Of a DNA stretch of 14,207 nt, positions 1 through 8,434 are shown piece by piece; position 1 is the first letter of the stretch, and each line of letters opens with the position of its first letter. The stretch spans positions 1 to 14,207 of the forward strand of contig JAIVFH010000572.1 in NCBI GenBank assembly GCA_025765595.1. The letters are read 5' to 3'. A model generated the notes under the pieces. That model saw only the letters and a program-made list of their open reading frames with translations, had not been told where the DNA came from and searched no databases. The position numbers and the translations under genes are program-made. The stretch is from Obelidium mucronatum (lineage: Eukaryota; Chytridiomycota; Chytridiomycetes; Chytridiales; Chytriomycetaceae).

Positions 1-2008
1 TTCCAAGATCAGCACCTGACGGGTTGCCCAATAGCGATACTCGAAGACACAAGGCATTCCCGCCAGAGAATGGAAATCGAAAACTATTCCTGGCAATTCC
101 ATCTGCGTCGGTGACAAGAAACTCGCCATCGTCTTTGAATGACAATGTGTAATCCCCGAAACGCTGACGAGTAAAGCCAGTATGCCATATAACTTTTTGA
201 TTTTCGTCTCTAAGAACAATATTTCCGGCCAATTCACCCGAACCTGTGATGTTTAATTGTCAAGTACCGCTTCCACAATCCAAAACTCAACTCAAAAATA
301 CCTTCAACACTCAGACTCCTATACCAAACCACAACCCCCCTTAAATCATTAAGACTTTTGAAGATCCCTGAAAATCGCCTTGAATACATCTTCTTATAAC
401 TAACTACCAAGGCAGTACTTGTTGTGACACTCATTCCTCGAAACAAACATCTAGTCTCCCAGGATCCACTCCCTATGATCCAAGAGTTTCCATCCAAATA
501 TCCAGACTGAATTATATCCATACTTTTGCGTTGACGGAACCCAAAATATTCTGATGTGGTTAAAGGCCAAAAATCAGATGGAGATTGGTCACTACCAACA
601 CCAAACCGCGGAAGTTGATAACCAGCAACAATAGTCAATTGTAAATACGGCGGATTATTTAACGGGTATTTTGTCAGTGAGCTTCCATCTTCCCTCTTGA
701 TGCTAAGAGAGTCCCCTGAAAATTGAAACGAGTACTTTTCTGCATCAGCCCCTTTGAAACCCGTTGAGAATGTTTGAGTATAATTTTGCAGATACATAAC
801 AAGATTCCCGTCACCTTTATTTTTGTTTGGAAATGGTGAGAAGGCGAATCAGAACTTTCAGCTGGACTCACGTTGCATCAACAGCGATATGCCGTGATAG
901 TATATGTACTGACATGACATAATGCTATCTCCAGGAAGCAAATGCACATTTGATTTATCGATTGGGCTATGGGCAGGAAGGTATTCAATGCTTTCGCACA
1001 AATCCAATCCAGCGATAACACTCGGCATCGAATAGAGTTCACCAGTGGTCGATTGAATACAAGCAAACAGGCTAGAGGAGTTCAGGCTTTGATCTGACCA
1101 AGTAAACGAGTTTCCTCCACTCGGGCTTGAAATCGAAATCGAAAAAGGCGTGTCAAACGAGAAGGAGTAATCCCTCGGCTGATTTTCCGAGGTGCCCATG
1201 GTCCAAAGAACGTTATCTCCTTCGCGAAGCACTAAGTTCCCAGCCAAGTCCCCTGAAGCTGTTTGAAAGGAGGTGGTTTGTTGAGTCAAGCAGAAGACCA
1301 ATTATAAAGCTGCCCTCACTTTGCATCATCAGAGTATAATTTCCGAGGATCAAATACTGGCACGGTCCTATCCGCTGCTTGGGGAAACAAAAGTCCCCAT
1401 TCGGCCGCCGCATCATCGAACCAATGTCCTCGCAAACATGAAACCCAAAATTAGAAAAAACAGGTGGATTCACAGTCCATGCGAAACTACCGAGCCCGAA
1501 ATAAGGGCCCGGAAATACGCAGAGGTCATAGTTGCCACCAACGACAATGGGATAGGTGAATGTGGTTATGATATCTCCCTTTGGGTCAACGATGCTGAGT
1601 GATTCGTTGGTATGTCGCAAAGCATAACCATCAGAGAAGTAATTAGTTGGAATATTTGTAGTCCATTCTGGGACCGGTCTAGTGGTTGCGGGATTTGAGG
1701 AGTACAAGGCCAGGTTGGCATCACCTGTTTTGACGTCAAACTCAAACACTCAGAAAAGACCAACCAGACTCACGTAGCATAACCAAGTAAAAGTTGTCAA
1801 CGGATAGATATTGACATGATCGCAGCTCTGAATTCGCTGGAATGCACTGACCAACATTCTGTAGTGTGGGGCAGTCATCAACCCTATGGAAGCCAGGTCT
1901 TGGTTGGAGCAGTGAATTTGGTATCCATAACTCTGGAACCATTGTTGGAATAGGCCCGAAGCTATTGACCACAGCCACAAGGCTGAGAAGAGCAAAAATC
2001 GGGGGCAT
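1..2008 (-). CDS. Secreted multi-repeat bulb-type lectin protein (3' end outside window)
   Basis: The start codon at 2008 opens a hydrophobic signal peptide (MPPIFALLSLVAVVNS). The spliced model is exon 2008-1774, 1724-1320, 1258-872, 814-419 and 243 to the window edge, with introns 1725-1773, 1259-1319, 815-871 and 244-418. Splicing restores lectin strands that the introns split: YLVMLR|DANLALY, LLMQR|DGNLVMYL, and AGNLVLREGDNVLW, AGNIVLRDENQKVIW. These fit the bulb-lectin pattern LxMQxDGNLVLYxxxxxxVWxT. Each repeat is introduced by a Cys-containing linker ending in SCQY or PCQY, degenerate (RCLF) in exon 4. About 555 residues are visible. The role is inferred: secreted or wall-associated binding of mannose-type glycans. 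The last donor (GTACTG) is weak and was chosen by phase and homology. The family call is fairly secure; ligand specificity is not. Confidence 0.82.
1725..1773 (-). other. Intron 1 of the lectin gene, containing a palindromic CRE
   Basis: The donor is CTAC|GTGAGT and the acceptor is AAACAG, 49 nt, phase 1. Removal joins VMLR to DANLALY, which is the lectin signature. The intron contains TGACGTCA at 1731-1738, the classic bZIP (CREB/ATF) palindrome. Confidence 0.8.
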
Positions 2009-2189
2009 TTAATTGAAAAAATATATAATCCAATTTACAAATACTAATAATGTATGTAAGATTGTTGGGTTAAACCCTAACCGCAAGGAAGCGCTGGAAC
2101 ACCCGGGCGGCTGCCTCGACGTGTCGCCGGAGAGTGGCGACGGGTTGACTGACTTTCTTGAGCACCAATGCCTAAAAAGTAAGAATTAA

Positions 2190-2365
2190 TTGCACGTGAA
2201 GCAAGCACCGCCGCGTGCGCCGCCGCCGACCAGAACAGCCGTCGTGTGGCGCGGCTGGCTGACGTCAGCGCCGCAAACGCAGGCGGGTGGCAGACGGGTC
2301 GGCCGCTGCCGCCGCAAGCAGAGTGTCGCAGACGAGCTCGACCGGCAGCGAAGGCGCCATGCAGT
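2190..2365. other. GC-rich island with a perfect CRE palindrome
   Basis: The stretch is far richer in G+C than its surroundings and is full of GCC/GCG triplets. It contains TGACGTCA at 2260-2267, about 250 bp upstream of the lectin start. It resembles the first exon of the bZIP-like gene in the order of several short blocks (see findings). On the minus strand a short frame from 2361 gives MAPSLPVELVCDTLL..., which has an F-box-like feel but stops after about 31 codons at the CRE. It may be regulatory, a relic of a duplicated exon, or part of a broken gene; the sequence does not decide. Confidence 0.45.
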
Positions 2366-2399
2366 CTTAAGTATCGTGATCGAAAAATAGACAAACCTC

Positions 2400-2848
2400 G
2401 TAAGCAAGAGTCTGGACCAAGGATGCGACAGAATCTCTCGACTCACCAGCCTGGCTCAAAGCCGCACACCCATCCGCAAACTCCCGCACATCCTGAAACC
2501 CTTCTTCTCTCAGCTCATCAAAACCACCAGATGTCCCACTGAGTACATCAAACCAATCAACAACCGAATCGCAACTCGCTTTTTTTAAATGTCCTCGTGC
2601 TGGGCCACTGGATGGACACTTGAATCACTCTCGCCAATTCAAAACAACGAAACCATGCTCGAGATCAAAAGCGGGATTCAATCGAAAGGCTGTCAAGAGC
2701 GAGAGGCTTGTCCCAAGAATATCGCAAATATCGCCACGGGTTTGAAGCATACAAGAAGGGACCAGATTCTAGTGACAGCGATAGGTAGTAAAAGTGAATC
2801 TATAAGAGAAAGTACCTGTCGGAATTTTTCTTTCCGAATCTTTCGCAT
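2400..2848 (-). CDS. Possible exons of an unrecognised minus-strand gene
   Basis: This is coding-like sequence rather than a proven gene. A start at 2848 gives MRKIRKEKFRQ, then a possible 47-nt intron (2815-2769, GTACTT...CACTAG with a TACTACC branch-like site). It continues in phase with NLVPSCMLQTRGDICDIL and on to LNPAFDLEHG. A TGA interrupts at 2627-2625. The same frame then gives SVVDWFDVLSGTSGGFDEL and ADGCAALSQAG, ending at a strong donor G|GTGAGT (2446), the same donor used by the lectin and chitinase genes. I find no convincing intron around the TGA and no downstream acceptor, and recognise no domain. It may be a decayed gene, a real gene whose introns I cannot place, or chance. Confidence 0.25.
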
Positions 2849-3113
2849 ATCCAGGGTGTGGTTTTCATGTTTTATGGATTAAATTTCGGCTGGAGATTCA
2901 CAGACGTGGTACCCGAGAGTGTTAATGGAGCTTACAGAAAAGTAGACGTATAGTGCGGTGTTTTCTGTATTCCTTGTTTGTATACAACACGATGGATGAT
3001 GGAATCGCTTGTAGGGCTATCGAATAGAAAGTCAAGCAGAGTTTTAGAGCAAATAAATATATTCAGGCACAACATAGACACTTCATTTGGAAAACACTTA
3101 AAACCCACTCCAA

Positions 3114-4600
3114 TCAAAGCCCACCAGCGACTTGAGCAATCCAACTTCCACTTGGGTCTGACTTGAATTGCCACCCAAAAACTCCGGTATTCCATCCTTT
3201 TGACTTTGCTTGCTGCACGCAAGACGCCAACGTTGCTGGAGACGTGTATCCAGTGTTTGTTGCATCTCCAGACGTGATTGGTTTGCCGATAATCAACTTG
3301 CTCAACGGAATACCGTTGGCTGCGATTTCAAAGAGGGATGTGCCTGGCCAGTCACCACCCGACTTGTTGAGAAGGGTTTCGCAAGTGTTGTCTAAGAGAA
3401 TAAAGTAAATCAAAGCGTGCTGTATTGCCAGAAAATAATACTTACATGCCGTGAGTGGACCTCTGCATCCGATATAGCATTACAACCAAAAATAGAGTGA
3501 GATACGTCTAGTAGTCAAGCCATACACAATAAACTCACTGGTTATAGAACTGAACGTTGTAAAAGTCAATCAAATCTCCTACAGCCGCATGAACAGCCAG
3601 ATAACCTCCATTTGGATAGATGGCTCTGTTGTTAATAAAGTATGGCGCTTGTGGGGCATGCGAGATGGTGTAACGGGGGCTTGGCAGCTGCGCGCGTAAC
3701 TCCTTTGAAAATGTAATCAGCCAAGCTTCGGCAGTTCCAGCAGAGAATGAATTATTGTCTTCATAGTCAATGTCGGCACCATCGAACCCATACTTCTTGA
3801 CAAACGCAGCAAGATCTTGTGCGCTCTTTGTTGGGTTGACACCATTCAAGGTTGGCCATTCGGCGGCTCCGTATGCAGCAATCAAAACTCGCTTACCCGC
3901 GGCATGGTATGCGTCAACTGTAGGGCGGTTCGCTTGGTTTTAGATGAACAACCATTGGAAACAAAAAGAAATCTTCCAGGCCAACTTAACTGTAGGATTG
4001 GCGTGTAGCGTCATCCAATTGAGTCCACGTGTATCCAGTGTCCCAACCTCCTTGGTCAAGCCAGAAACCAATGTTGATGATGTTGTAATCATTGTTGGCA
4101 TATCCCGGAACATTGTAGCTAGCTCCAGTCAAAGCACCGGCCGTGTTATCGATGTACGAAATTTTCTTGACTGCTGGAAGGGGAGGAATATTGCCTCCCG
4201 AAGATGTTGTAGTTGTGGCAGCCGCAGTCGTGCTTGTCTTTACCCCAACAGTTGTCGTAGCTGTTGTCTGTACAGAGTTCGAAGCAGAAGCTGTTGTCTT
4301 ACTCTTTGTAGTGGTGGTTGTAGTGGTACTAGTGATTGGTTTTGTAGTGGTAGCGACCTTGGTTGTGGTAGCAGTCGTTGCTGTTCCCGCTTGGCCAGGT
4401 AGACAGCCAACATAGCTTCCAACGGTACACACAGTACCAGTGGCGCATGTCTGAATGGTTCCCCAACTAAGGGCATTACCAGCACCGTATGAGCACTGTT
4501 GAAGGCTTTGTCCAGAACATTGATAGGAGCCGAATGAACACGACTGGGCAGAGGCAAGAGTCGCAGCAGTAATCGTGGTAAGGAGGGACTTTAAGAGCAT
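3114..4600 (-). CDS. Secreted GH18 chitinase with N-terminal CBM19-like chitin-binding module
   Basis: This is a secreted endo-type chitinase, predicted to cut beta-1,4-GlcNAc chains in cell walls or food substrate. Exons are 4600-3991, 3917-3539, 3462-3446 and 3391-3114, totalling 1284 nt (427 residues). Residues 1-19 are a signal peptide (MLLKSLLTTITAATLASAQ). Residues 21-69 are a Cys-rich module with C-x-GSYQC, W and CATGTVC, as in CBM19. About 65 Thr-rich residues follow as an O-glycosylated-type linker. The GH18 barrel starts near residue 137 (KKISYIDN). It has the catalytic DGADIDYE with acid Glu256, the YNVQFYNQ strand and the late GVFGWQF tryptophan strand. The start at 4600 is preferred over 4627 because it gives a clean signal peptide. 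The GH18 call is secure; the CBM family is likely. Confidence 0.92.
3446..3462 (-). other. 17-nt microexon of the chitinase gene
   Basis: The upstream exon ends in AAC CA at donor GTGAGT (3538) and the last exon resumes with AC AAC ACT after TTAG (3392), so direct joining breaks the frame. Between them lie acceptor GATGCAG and donor GTAAGT enclosing 17 nt. Including it gives FYNQGPLTAYNTCETLL, the run expected after the GH18 VQFYN strand. Flanking introns are 3463-3538 (76 nt) and 3392-3445 (54 nt). Confidence 0.85.
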
Positions 4601-5121
4601 TTCGTGACTTGTGACATTGCAAATCACAGCAATGGGCGTCTATTTATCTTGTTTTTTGGTTGGCTTGGAGATCACGCGCCAAATCATCTGCTTTGCACTG
4701 ATCCATGATGGCAAAACGATATCGATCAAACCACACGATAGAACCAGCGATGATTCCCCTTGTAATTTGCCGATTTTGCCATGAACTTTCGGTTCACTTG
4801 AAGATCGTTGGCTGATCGTTGGCACAAAGTGACAGCGGCGGCACCTGATACCTTGTGATCAGTTTTAACCGCTTGAATTCTTTCGGCTCAACGTGTTTTG
4901 CATTTGTCATTGTACTTTGGCTGACATCGAACTCTGCTAAAACAGATGCTATCGAAGGCCTCGGACTACACCAAATACTTTTTTGTAAACCATAGAAATA
5001 AACGATATAAACCCATCAGAATCATTTATTCTCTTTCGGCAGAGTGCAGACTGACTGAAAAGAAAGATACAAAGGAAGTTGCAACCAAGAGGCGTGCAAA
5101 TTTACATTTTGAAAACCGCAA
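4601..5121. promoter_or_regulatory. Divergent promoter region between chitinase and bZIP-like gene
   Basis: About 520 bp separates the two start codons, which face away from each other. A TATA-like AAGATAAATA lies at 4650-4641 (minus) ahead of the chitinase. A TATAAA lies at 5006-5011 (plus), about 110 bp before the bZIP-like start. I see no conserved coding frame here. The boundaries are simply the two start codons. Confidence 0.5.
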
Positions 5122-6280
5122 ATGTGTTACGTGCGAGCGACAAACAACGCACCGCCAACGCTGCCGCCGGCGCCCGCCGCCGCCTCGACTGCCGCCCAGC
5201 CGGCTGACGTAAGCGCACTGCTGGACGCCGCTGTGGCGCACGTGGCCGCTGCGCAGACAAAGACCCAGGCGCGGGACGCCGATGGCGCCATGTCGGCGTC
5301 GCTGATGGACCAGCTGTTTCTCGGTGCGTTCTTTGGCGCGGGAGGGGCGGGGGGAGGGGGAGGGAGGGAGGGTCGATGACGGGAGGCTGGAGTCACGTGA
5401 CCGCTAATGAAAAGAGGCATGTTTTACTAATTACGTCATATTGCAGATTCCTTTACCTTCGACGATAATTCCTGGTTAAATGCTGCTGCGGGATCATCGG
5501 GGGACTATTCACTCTTTGGGAATGATGCGTCTCTGTTGGATCAATCGCAGGACGCCTTTTTGCCGTGGCTACAGTCAACCCAAATACAACCACCAGCACA
5601 GCAAAACCAAACAGAACAACAGCAACAGCAGCAGCAAATATCACAGGCCGCTCAGTTGATTCAACAACAAGCAGCAATCCTCAACTCAATCAAATCAGAA
5701 CCGCTTCAAAAGTACATTCCAATGCCTACTCCACAATCATCTGCCGCGACTCCAGCTTTTCCTATTCAATTTCAAAACTTGTCTCAATCCCATATGAGTG
5801 CTTCCGTGGCGTCCATTACTCCACCCCTCTCTGAGAAACTACATGTCCACAGTGACGAAACTACAGACACTGCTTCTTCAGCTTCTGGATCACCTCCGTT
5901 TCAAATTGTTGGTGGAAGATTATTCTCAACACAGCCGATTTCTGCTGCTTCGTTCGTATCATCCAAAAAGCGCACGATCGATGCTGTTGAGAAACCAAAT
6001 GTGGGACGTAAATCTAAAAAATCCGTTAAGGTACGACGACTGAAGAGAATCATTCAGTAGCTCCTCTCAGTAATCTTTTCCATCACAGGTTGACTCTCTT
6101 GAAACAAAGTGCACGGCGTTGGAGCGGGAAAACGAAAATCTCCAAGTTAAGTTGGCCGTCTTGGAGAATGGAAGTCGTTTTTTTGCCCAACGGGAGCAAG
6201 AGCTGTTGGATCGTGTCAGGAATTTAGAAGCACAGTTATCGGAATCTCATCGCGCTATGTTACGGCAAATGAGTTCTTGA
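5122..6280 (+). CDS. bZIP-like, Gln-rich leucine-zipper transcription factor (atypical basic region)
   Basis: This is probably a nuclear DNA-binding or dimerising regulator. Exons are 5122-5323, 5447-6030 and 6089-6280 (978 nt, 325 residues); introns are GTGCGT...TTGCAG (123 nt) and GTACGA...CACAG (58 nt). An Ala/Pro-rich N-terminus is followed by an acidic-hydrophobic stretch spanning the first junction (LMDQLFLD, then SFTFDDNSWLN), a Gln-rich tract with seven consecutive Q, a Ser/Pro-rich middle, then a Lys/Arg cluster (KKRTID...NVGRKSKKSVK). The zipper has leucines at 266, 273, 280 and 287 (LETKCTA LERENEN LQVKLAV L). The basic region lacks the usual NxxAAxx[SC]R signature and looks about two residues short. 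The first in-frame ATG after an upstream TGA is used; 5290 is an alternative start. CRE-type sites at 5205 and 5431 suggest autoregulation. Confidence 0.82.
5205..5212 (+). promoter_or_regulatory. CRE/ATF-like site TGACGTAA in exon 1 of the bZIP-like gene
   Basis: TGACGTAA lies within coding exon 1; its reverse complement TTACGTCA lies at 5431-5438 just before the intron 1 acceptor. Both match CREB/ATF-type bZIP targets. Occupancy is inferred only. Confidence 0.35.
5340..5372 (+). repeat. G-run tract in intron 1 of the bZIP-like gene, G-quadruplex candidate
   Basis: Seven runs of three to six G separated by single A or C bases begin 16 nt after the intron donor, on the transcribed-sense strand. 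The spacing fits the G3+N1-7 quadruplex rule many times over, in both DNA and pre-mRNA. Confidence 0.75.
5431..5438 (-). promoter_or_regulatory. CRE/ATF-like site TTACGTCA at the end of bZIP intron 1
   Basis: This is the exact reverse complement of the site at 5205-5212, about 220 bp away, and sits eight bases before the intron end. The pair could serve autoregulation. Confidence 0.35.
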
Positions 6281-6651
6281 TCGATATGGGATACTGTTTA
6301 TTCTTTCGTTGTTTTGGAGCATTCTTGTTTGTAGTATTCTCGACAGCTCTAATAATACATCATTGATTTATCTAAGAAACAGTTTTTGTTGCTGAAACAA
6401 TGAAGTGATTGACCCATTCCCTGATGTTAATCCAATGCTCAGATATGCTTGCCATCTTGAACCGAAAATCAAAAACAGCAAAGAGTCCGCTTAGAAGAAG
6501 GTCTCGACTCCCGAACGCACTGCGGACCTCACCTTACTAAGTTCTTTTTAACGATGACCTTCAGCAATCGAAATGGAATGCTATGTTGGTTTAAAATCAT
6601 AAAAATTACTGAAAAATTCCATCTTCGCTTCCCCTTATCTAAAACCACCAG
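6281..6651. other. Intergenic: bZIP 3' flank and promoter of array gene A
   Basis: 371 bp with no convincing gene. It holds the bZIP 3' untranslated region (no exact AATAAA seen) and a pyrimidine-rich run just before the gene A start at 6652. Confidence 0.5.
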
Positions 6652-7555
6652 ATGCCAGTCGACCACTCGGGAAATACACCACCAGCTGCCTTCTTTAACG
6701 AGGACCAGTCGGATCTATGTCATCATCCCGTTGCTGCAGAAACCAGTCAATGCCAATCTGTTCAATTTTGACATTGACTTCGATTTGGAGCAACGGGGCT
6801 TACCGTTAGTGCCACCTAGTTCTACTCCAATGCAACAAAATCAATGGAACCACCATGTCTATGCAGCTTCTATGCCGGAACAGTCGAACTCTTTCAGTAG
6901 TTTCTCTGCCTTGGAACAGCGCCAAGCAGCAGAACTCTATGCTACCCCACCAAGCACAAACCCGTACTTTATGACACAGCAATACAGCAACGGACATCCT
7001 CCCTCTCCTCCGAGCGATGATATGACGTTCCTTTTGAATCAACTCTCGCAGAGCCAGCCTGCGAACCAAAGCCACTTTTTCGGATCTCATTCCAATGTCA
7101 ACCAGCATCCGTTTTTCAACCATCCCCACGAATCTCCATCAACTCCGCCTTTCATTTCACGATCGCAAACACCAAAGAATAGAGTCGTAGTCAGGGTTAA
7201 CTCCCCCAGCGTCGACCAACAGTTGCCGAAAGGAAAATATCTTGACGGCGGGGTTCTAATCAATCACCGGAGTTCCAGACCTTCTACAGGAGCTACTTCC
7301 AACTCATACCTGTCTTCTTCCCCTGACATTCGGATCAGGACTCGAGGCTCTGATAATTATCTCGGCGGTCAGGCGTTTGGCGGCAGTCGGAGAGGATCGG
7401 AGCCATATATTATTCAGCGAAGACCAACGGTGCACCAGCCAACGAGTCCAAATAATAACCCTTTAATGCAGCAAGACTCTCCGTCTTTTATTCAGAAAAG
7501 CCCTCAACAAATGATCACAAGTCCCGACCAAAACTTTCTCCCTTTCGAATTCTAA
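6652..7555 (+). CDS. Array gene A: disordered protein with LPxGKYxxGGVLIN motif (one frame change needed)
   Basis: This is the largest member of the unrecognised array, about 300 residues. A protein-like start at 6652 (MPVDHSGNTPPAAFFNEDQ) is open until TGA at 6769-6771. The next frame carries FDIDFDLEQRGLPLVPP and everything downstream to 7555, so a +1 change is needed somewhere in about 6730-6771. The longer in-frame start at 6554 gives an unconvincing N-terminus; the first ATG within the main frame is near 6829. The body is rich in Gln, Asn, Pro, Ser and His, with DDMTFLLNQL and STPPFI pieces. The family block is RVVVRV...SPSVDQQLPKGKYLDGGVLIN (motif about 7223-7266), followed by a roughly 95-residue Ser/Arg/Gln-rich tail that other members lack. 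AATAAA occurs at 7631. Function unknown. Confidence 0.7.
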
Positions 7556-7630
7556 ATTGTTTTTCCTAGATTTGGCATTATTGTTTTTTCTATCTTTCCT
7601 GTCTGTTTTCCCCCTTATAACCCCCAAGAT

Positions 7631-7636
7631 AATAAA
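7631..7636 (+). terminator. Poly(A) signal AATAAA after gene A
   Basis: An exact AATAAA lies 76 bp after the gene A stop in AT-rich 3' flank, well before the next start at 7829. Confidence 0.55.
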
Positions 7637-7828
7637 CAAACGAATGTAATTTTAGTGCGAGACACTCGGCAAGACCAACTGGTGCTTGGAGCCTCCCAAT
7701 GAGATTTTTTCACACAAGCCATTCTGATTTTCCGGTGCCTCAAAATCTGTTAAATCGAGACTTTTTTCCTTAGAACCCTTACCGACATCAAATCTTCGAA
7801 AGCTTCCAATATCGTCTCACAATTAAGA

Positions 7829-8434
7829 ATGAATTTTACGTTATCACCTATGCAAGCAACGGCCTTGGATCATTTCACCAACCCAAGACATCCTCTACTG
7901 AAGCCGCTTTCCCACGATCAACTTAATGCGCTCGAAGCAATCTTAAAAACCAGCGATTTGGACTACCTCTTGACGCTTTCAAACTCTTTGAATATCGGCA
8001 ACGCAAATTCCGCCGCAACCTGTGATGCGGAGCAAACTGAAGTAGCAAGCTTACAAATCGAAAGATTTGACTCATTTCCAAGTGCTCAGCAATCCCCTGT
8101 ATCATCTGTTTCGACTCCGCCTTTCATCCCCTCTGAAATCTCGTGGATGGAACAATTGGTTTTGGGTGGCTGTCGCGAAACGAAAGTCCGTGTCTTTGTT
8201 TCACCATCACCATCCTTGGATCAACGGTTCACAACTCGTCGACACTCCACCAGCTTTTTGGCAAAGCGAAATGCCAGGAATCGTGATGTTACCATGGCGG
8301 GTAGTTCCGGATTTCGTGCTTCGCCATATCATGTTCCCCAGGGGAAGTTCTTGAACGGTGGAGTTCTCATCAACGTTTCTAGTCCTGAGCAAAACGTGAT
8401 GAATCGATTGCATCAAAGTTGCGCATTTGAGTAA
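7829..8434 (+). CDS. Array gene B: small protein with VPQGKFLNGGVLIN motif
   Basis: A single open frame of 201 residues, no intron needed, starting at the first ATG after a non-coding 5' flank. The N-terminus holds HPLLKPLSHDQLNALEAIL, and HPLL recurs in C and D. The middle has STPPFIPSEISWMEQLVLGG. STPPFI is shared with gene A, and WMEQLVLG resembles LMDQLFLD of the bZIP-like protein. The beta-like half of the family block (KVRVFVSPSPSLDQ) is separated from the VPQGKFLNGGVLIN half (8330-8375) by about 35 residues rich in Arg, an insertion not seen in the other members. The tail after the motif is short. I do not recognise the family; a soluble, mostly disordered protein is inferred. Confidence 0.8.
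   Translation: MNFTLSPMQATALDHFTNPRHPLLKPLSHDQLNALEAILKTSDLDYLLTLSNSLNIGNANSAATCDAEQTEVASLQIERFDSFPSAQQSPVSSVSTPPFIPSEISWMEQLVLGGCRETKVRVFVSPSPSLDQRFTTRRHSTSFLAKRNARNRDVTMAGSSGFRASPYHVPQGKFLNGGVLINVSSPEQNVMNRLHQSCAFE

Larger units (their letters stand above)
2009..3113. other. 1.1-kb stretch without a secure gene
   Basis: This separates the chitinase stop from the lectin start, both on the minus strand. It must hold the lectin promoter: the minus strand reads ATTATATAT at 2029-2021, close to the start codon. It also holds a GC-rich island (about 2190-2365) and coding-like minus-strand sequence (about 2400-2848), both listed separately. Between about 2850 and 3113 I see only AT-rich chitinase 3' flank. 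No open frame in the stretch has a recognisable domain. Confidence 0.6.

Noticed and set aside
2589..2882. 97-codon plus-strand open frame
   Set aside because: Mixed composition, no domain, and no neighbours on that strand; the opposite strand looks more coding-like.
3944..4415. Open frames on the plus strand opposite the chitinase N-terminus
   Set aside because: They are mirror images of the Thr-rich linker (ACN codons read as Val/Cys-rich repeats) and have no independent coding signs.
6554..6651. Upstream extension of array gene A to 6554
   Set aside because: The added residues are unlike the family, rich in basic and bulky residues, and overlap what looks like a pyrimidine-rich 5' flank; 6652 gives a better start although it needs a frame change.
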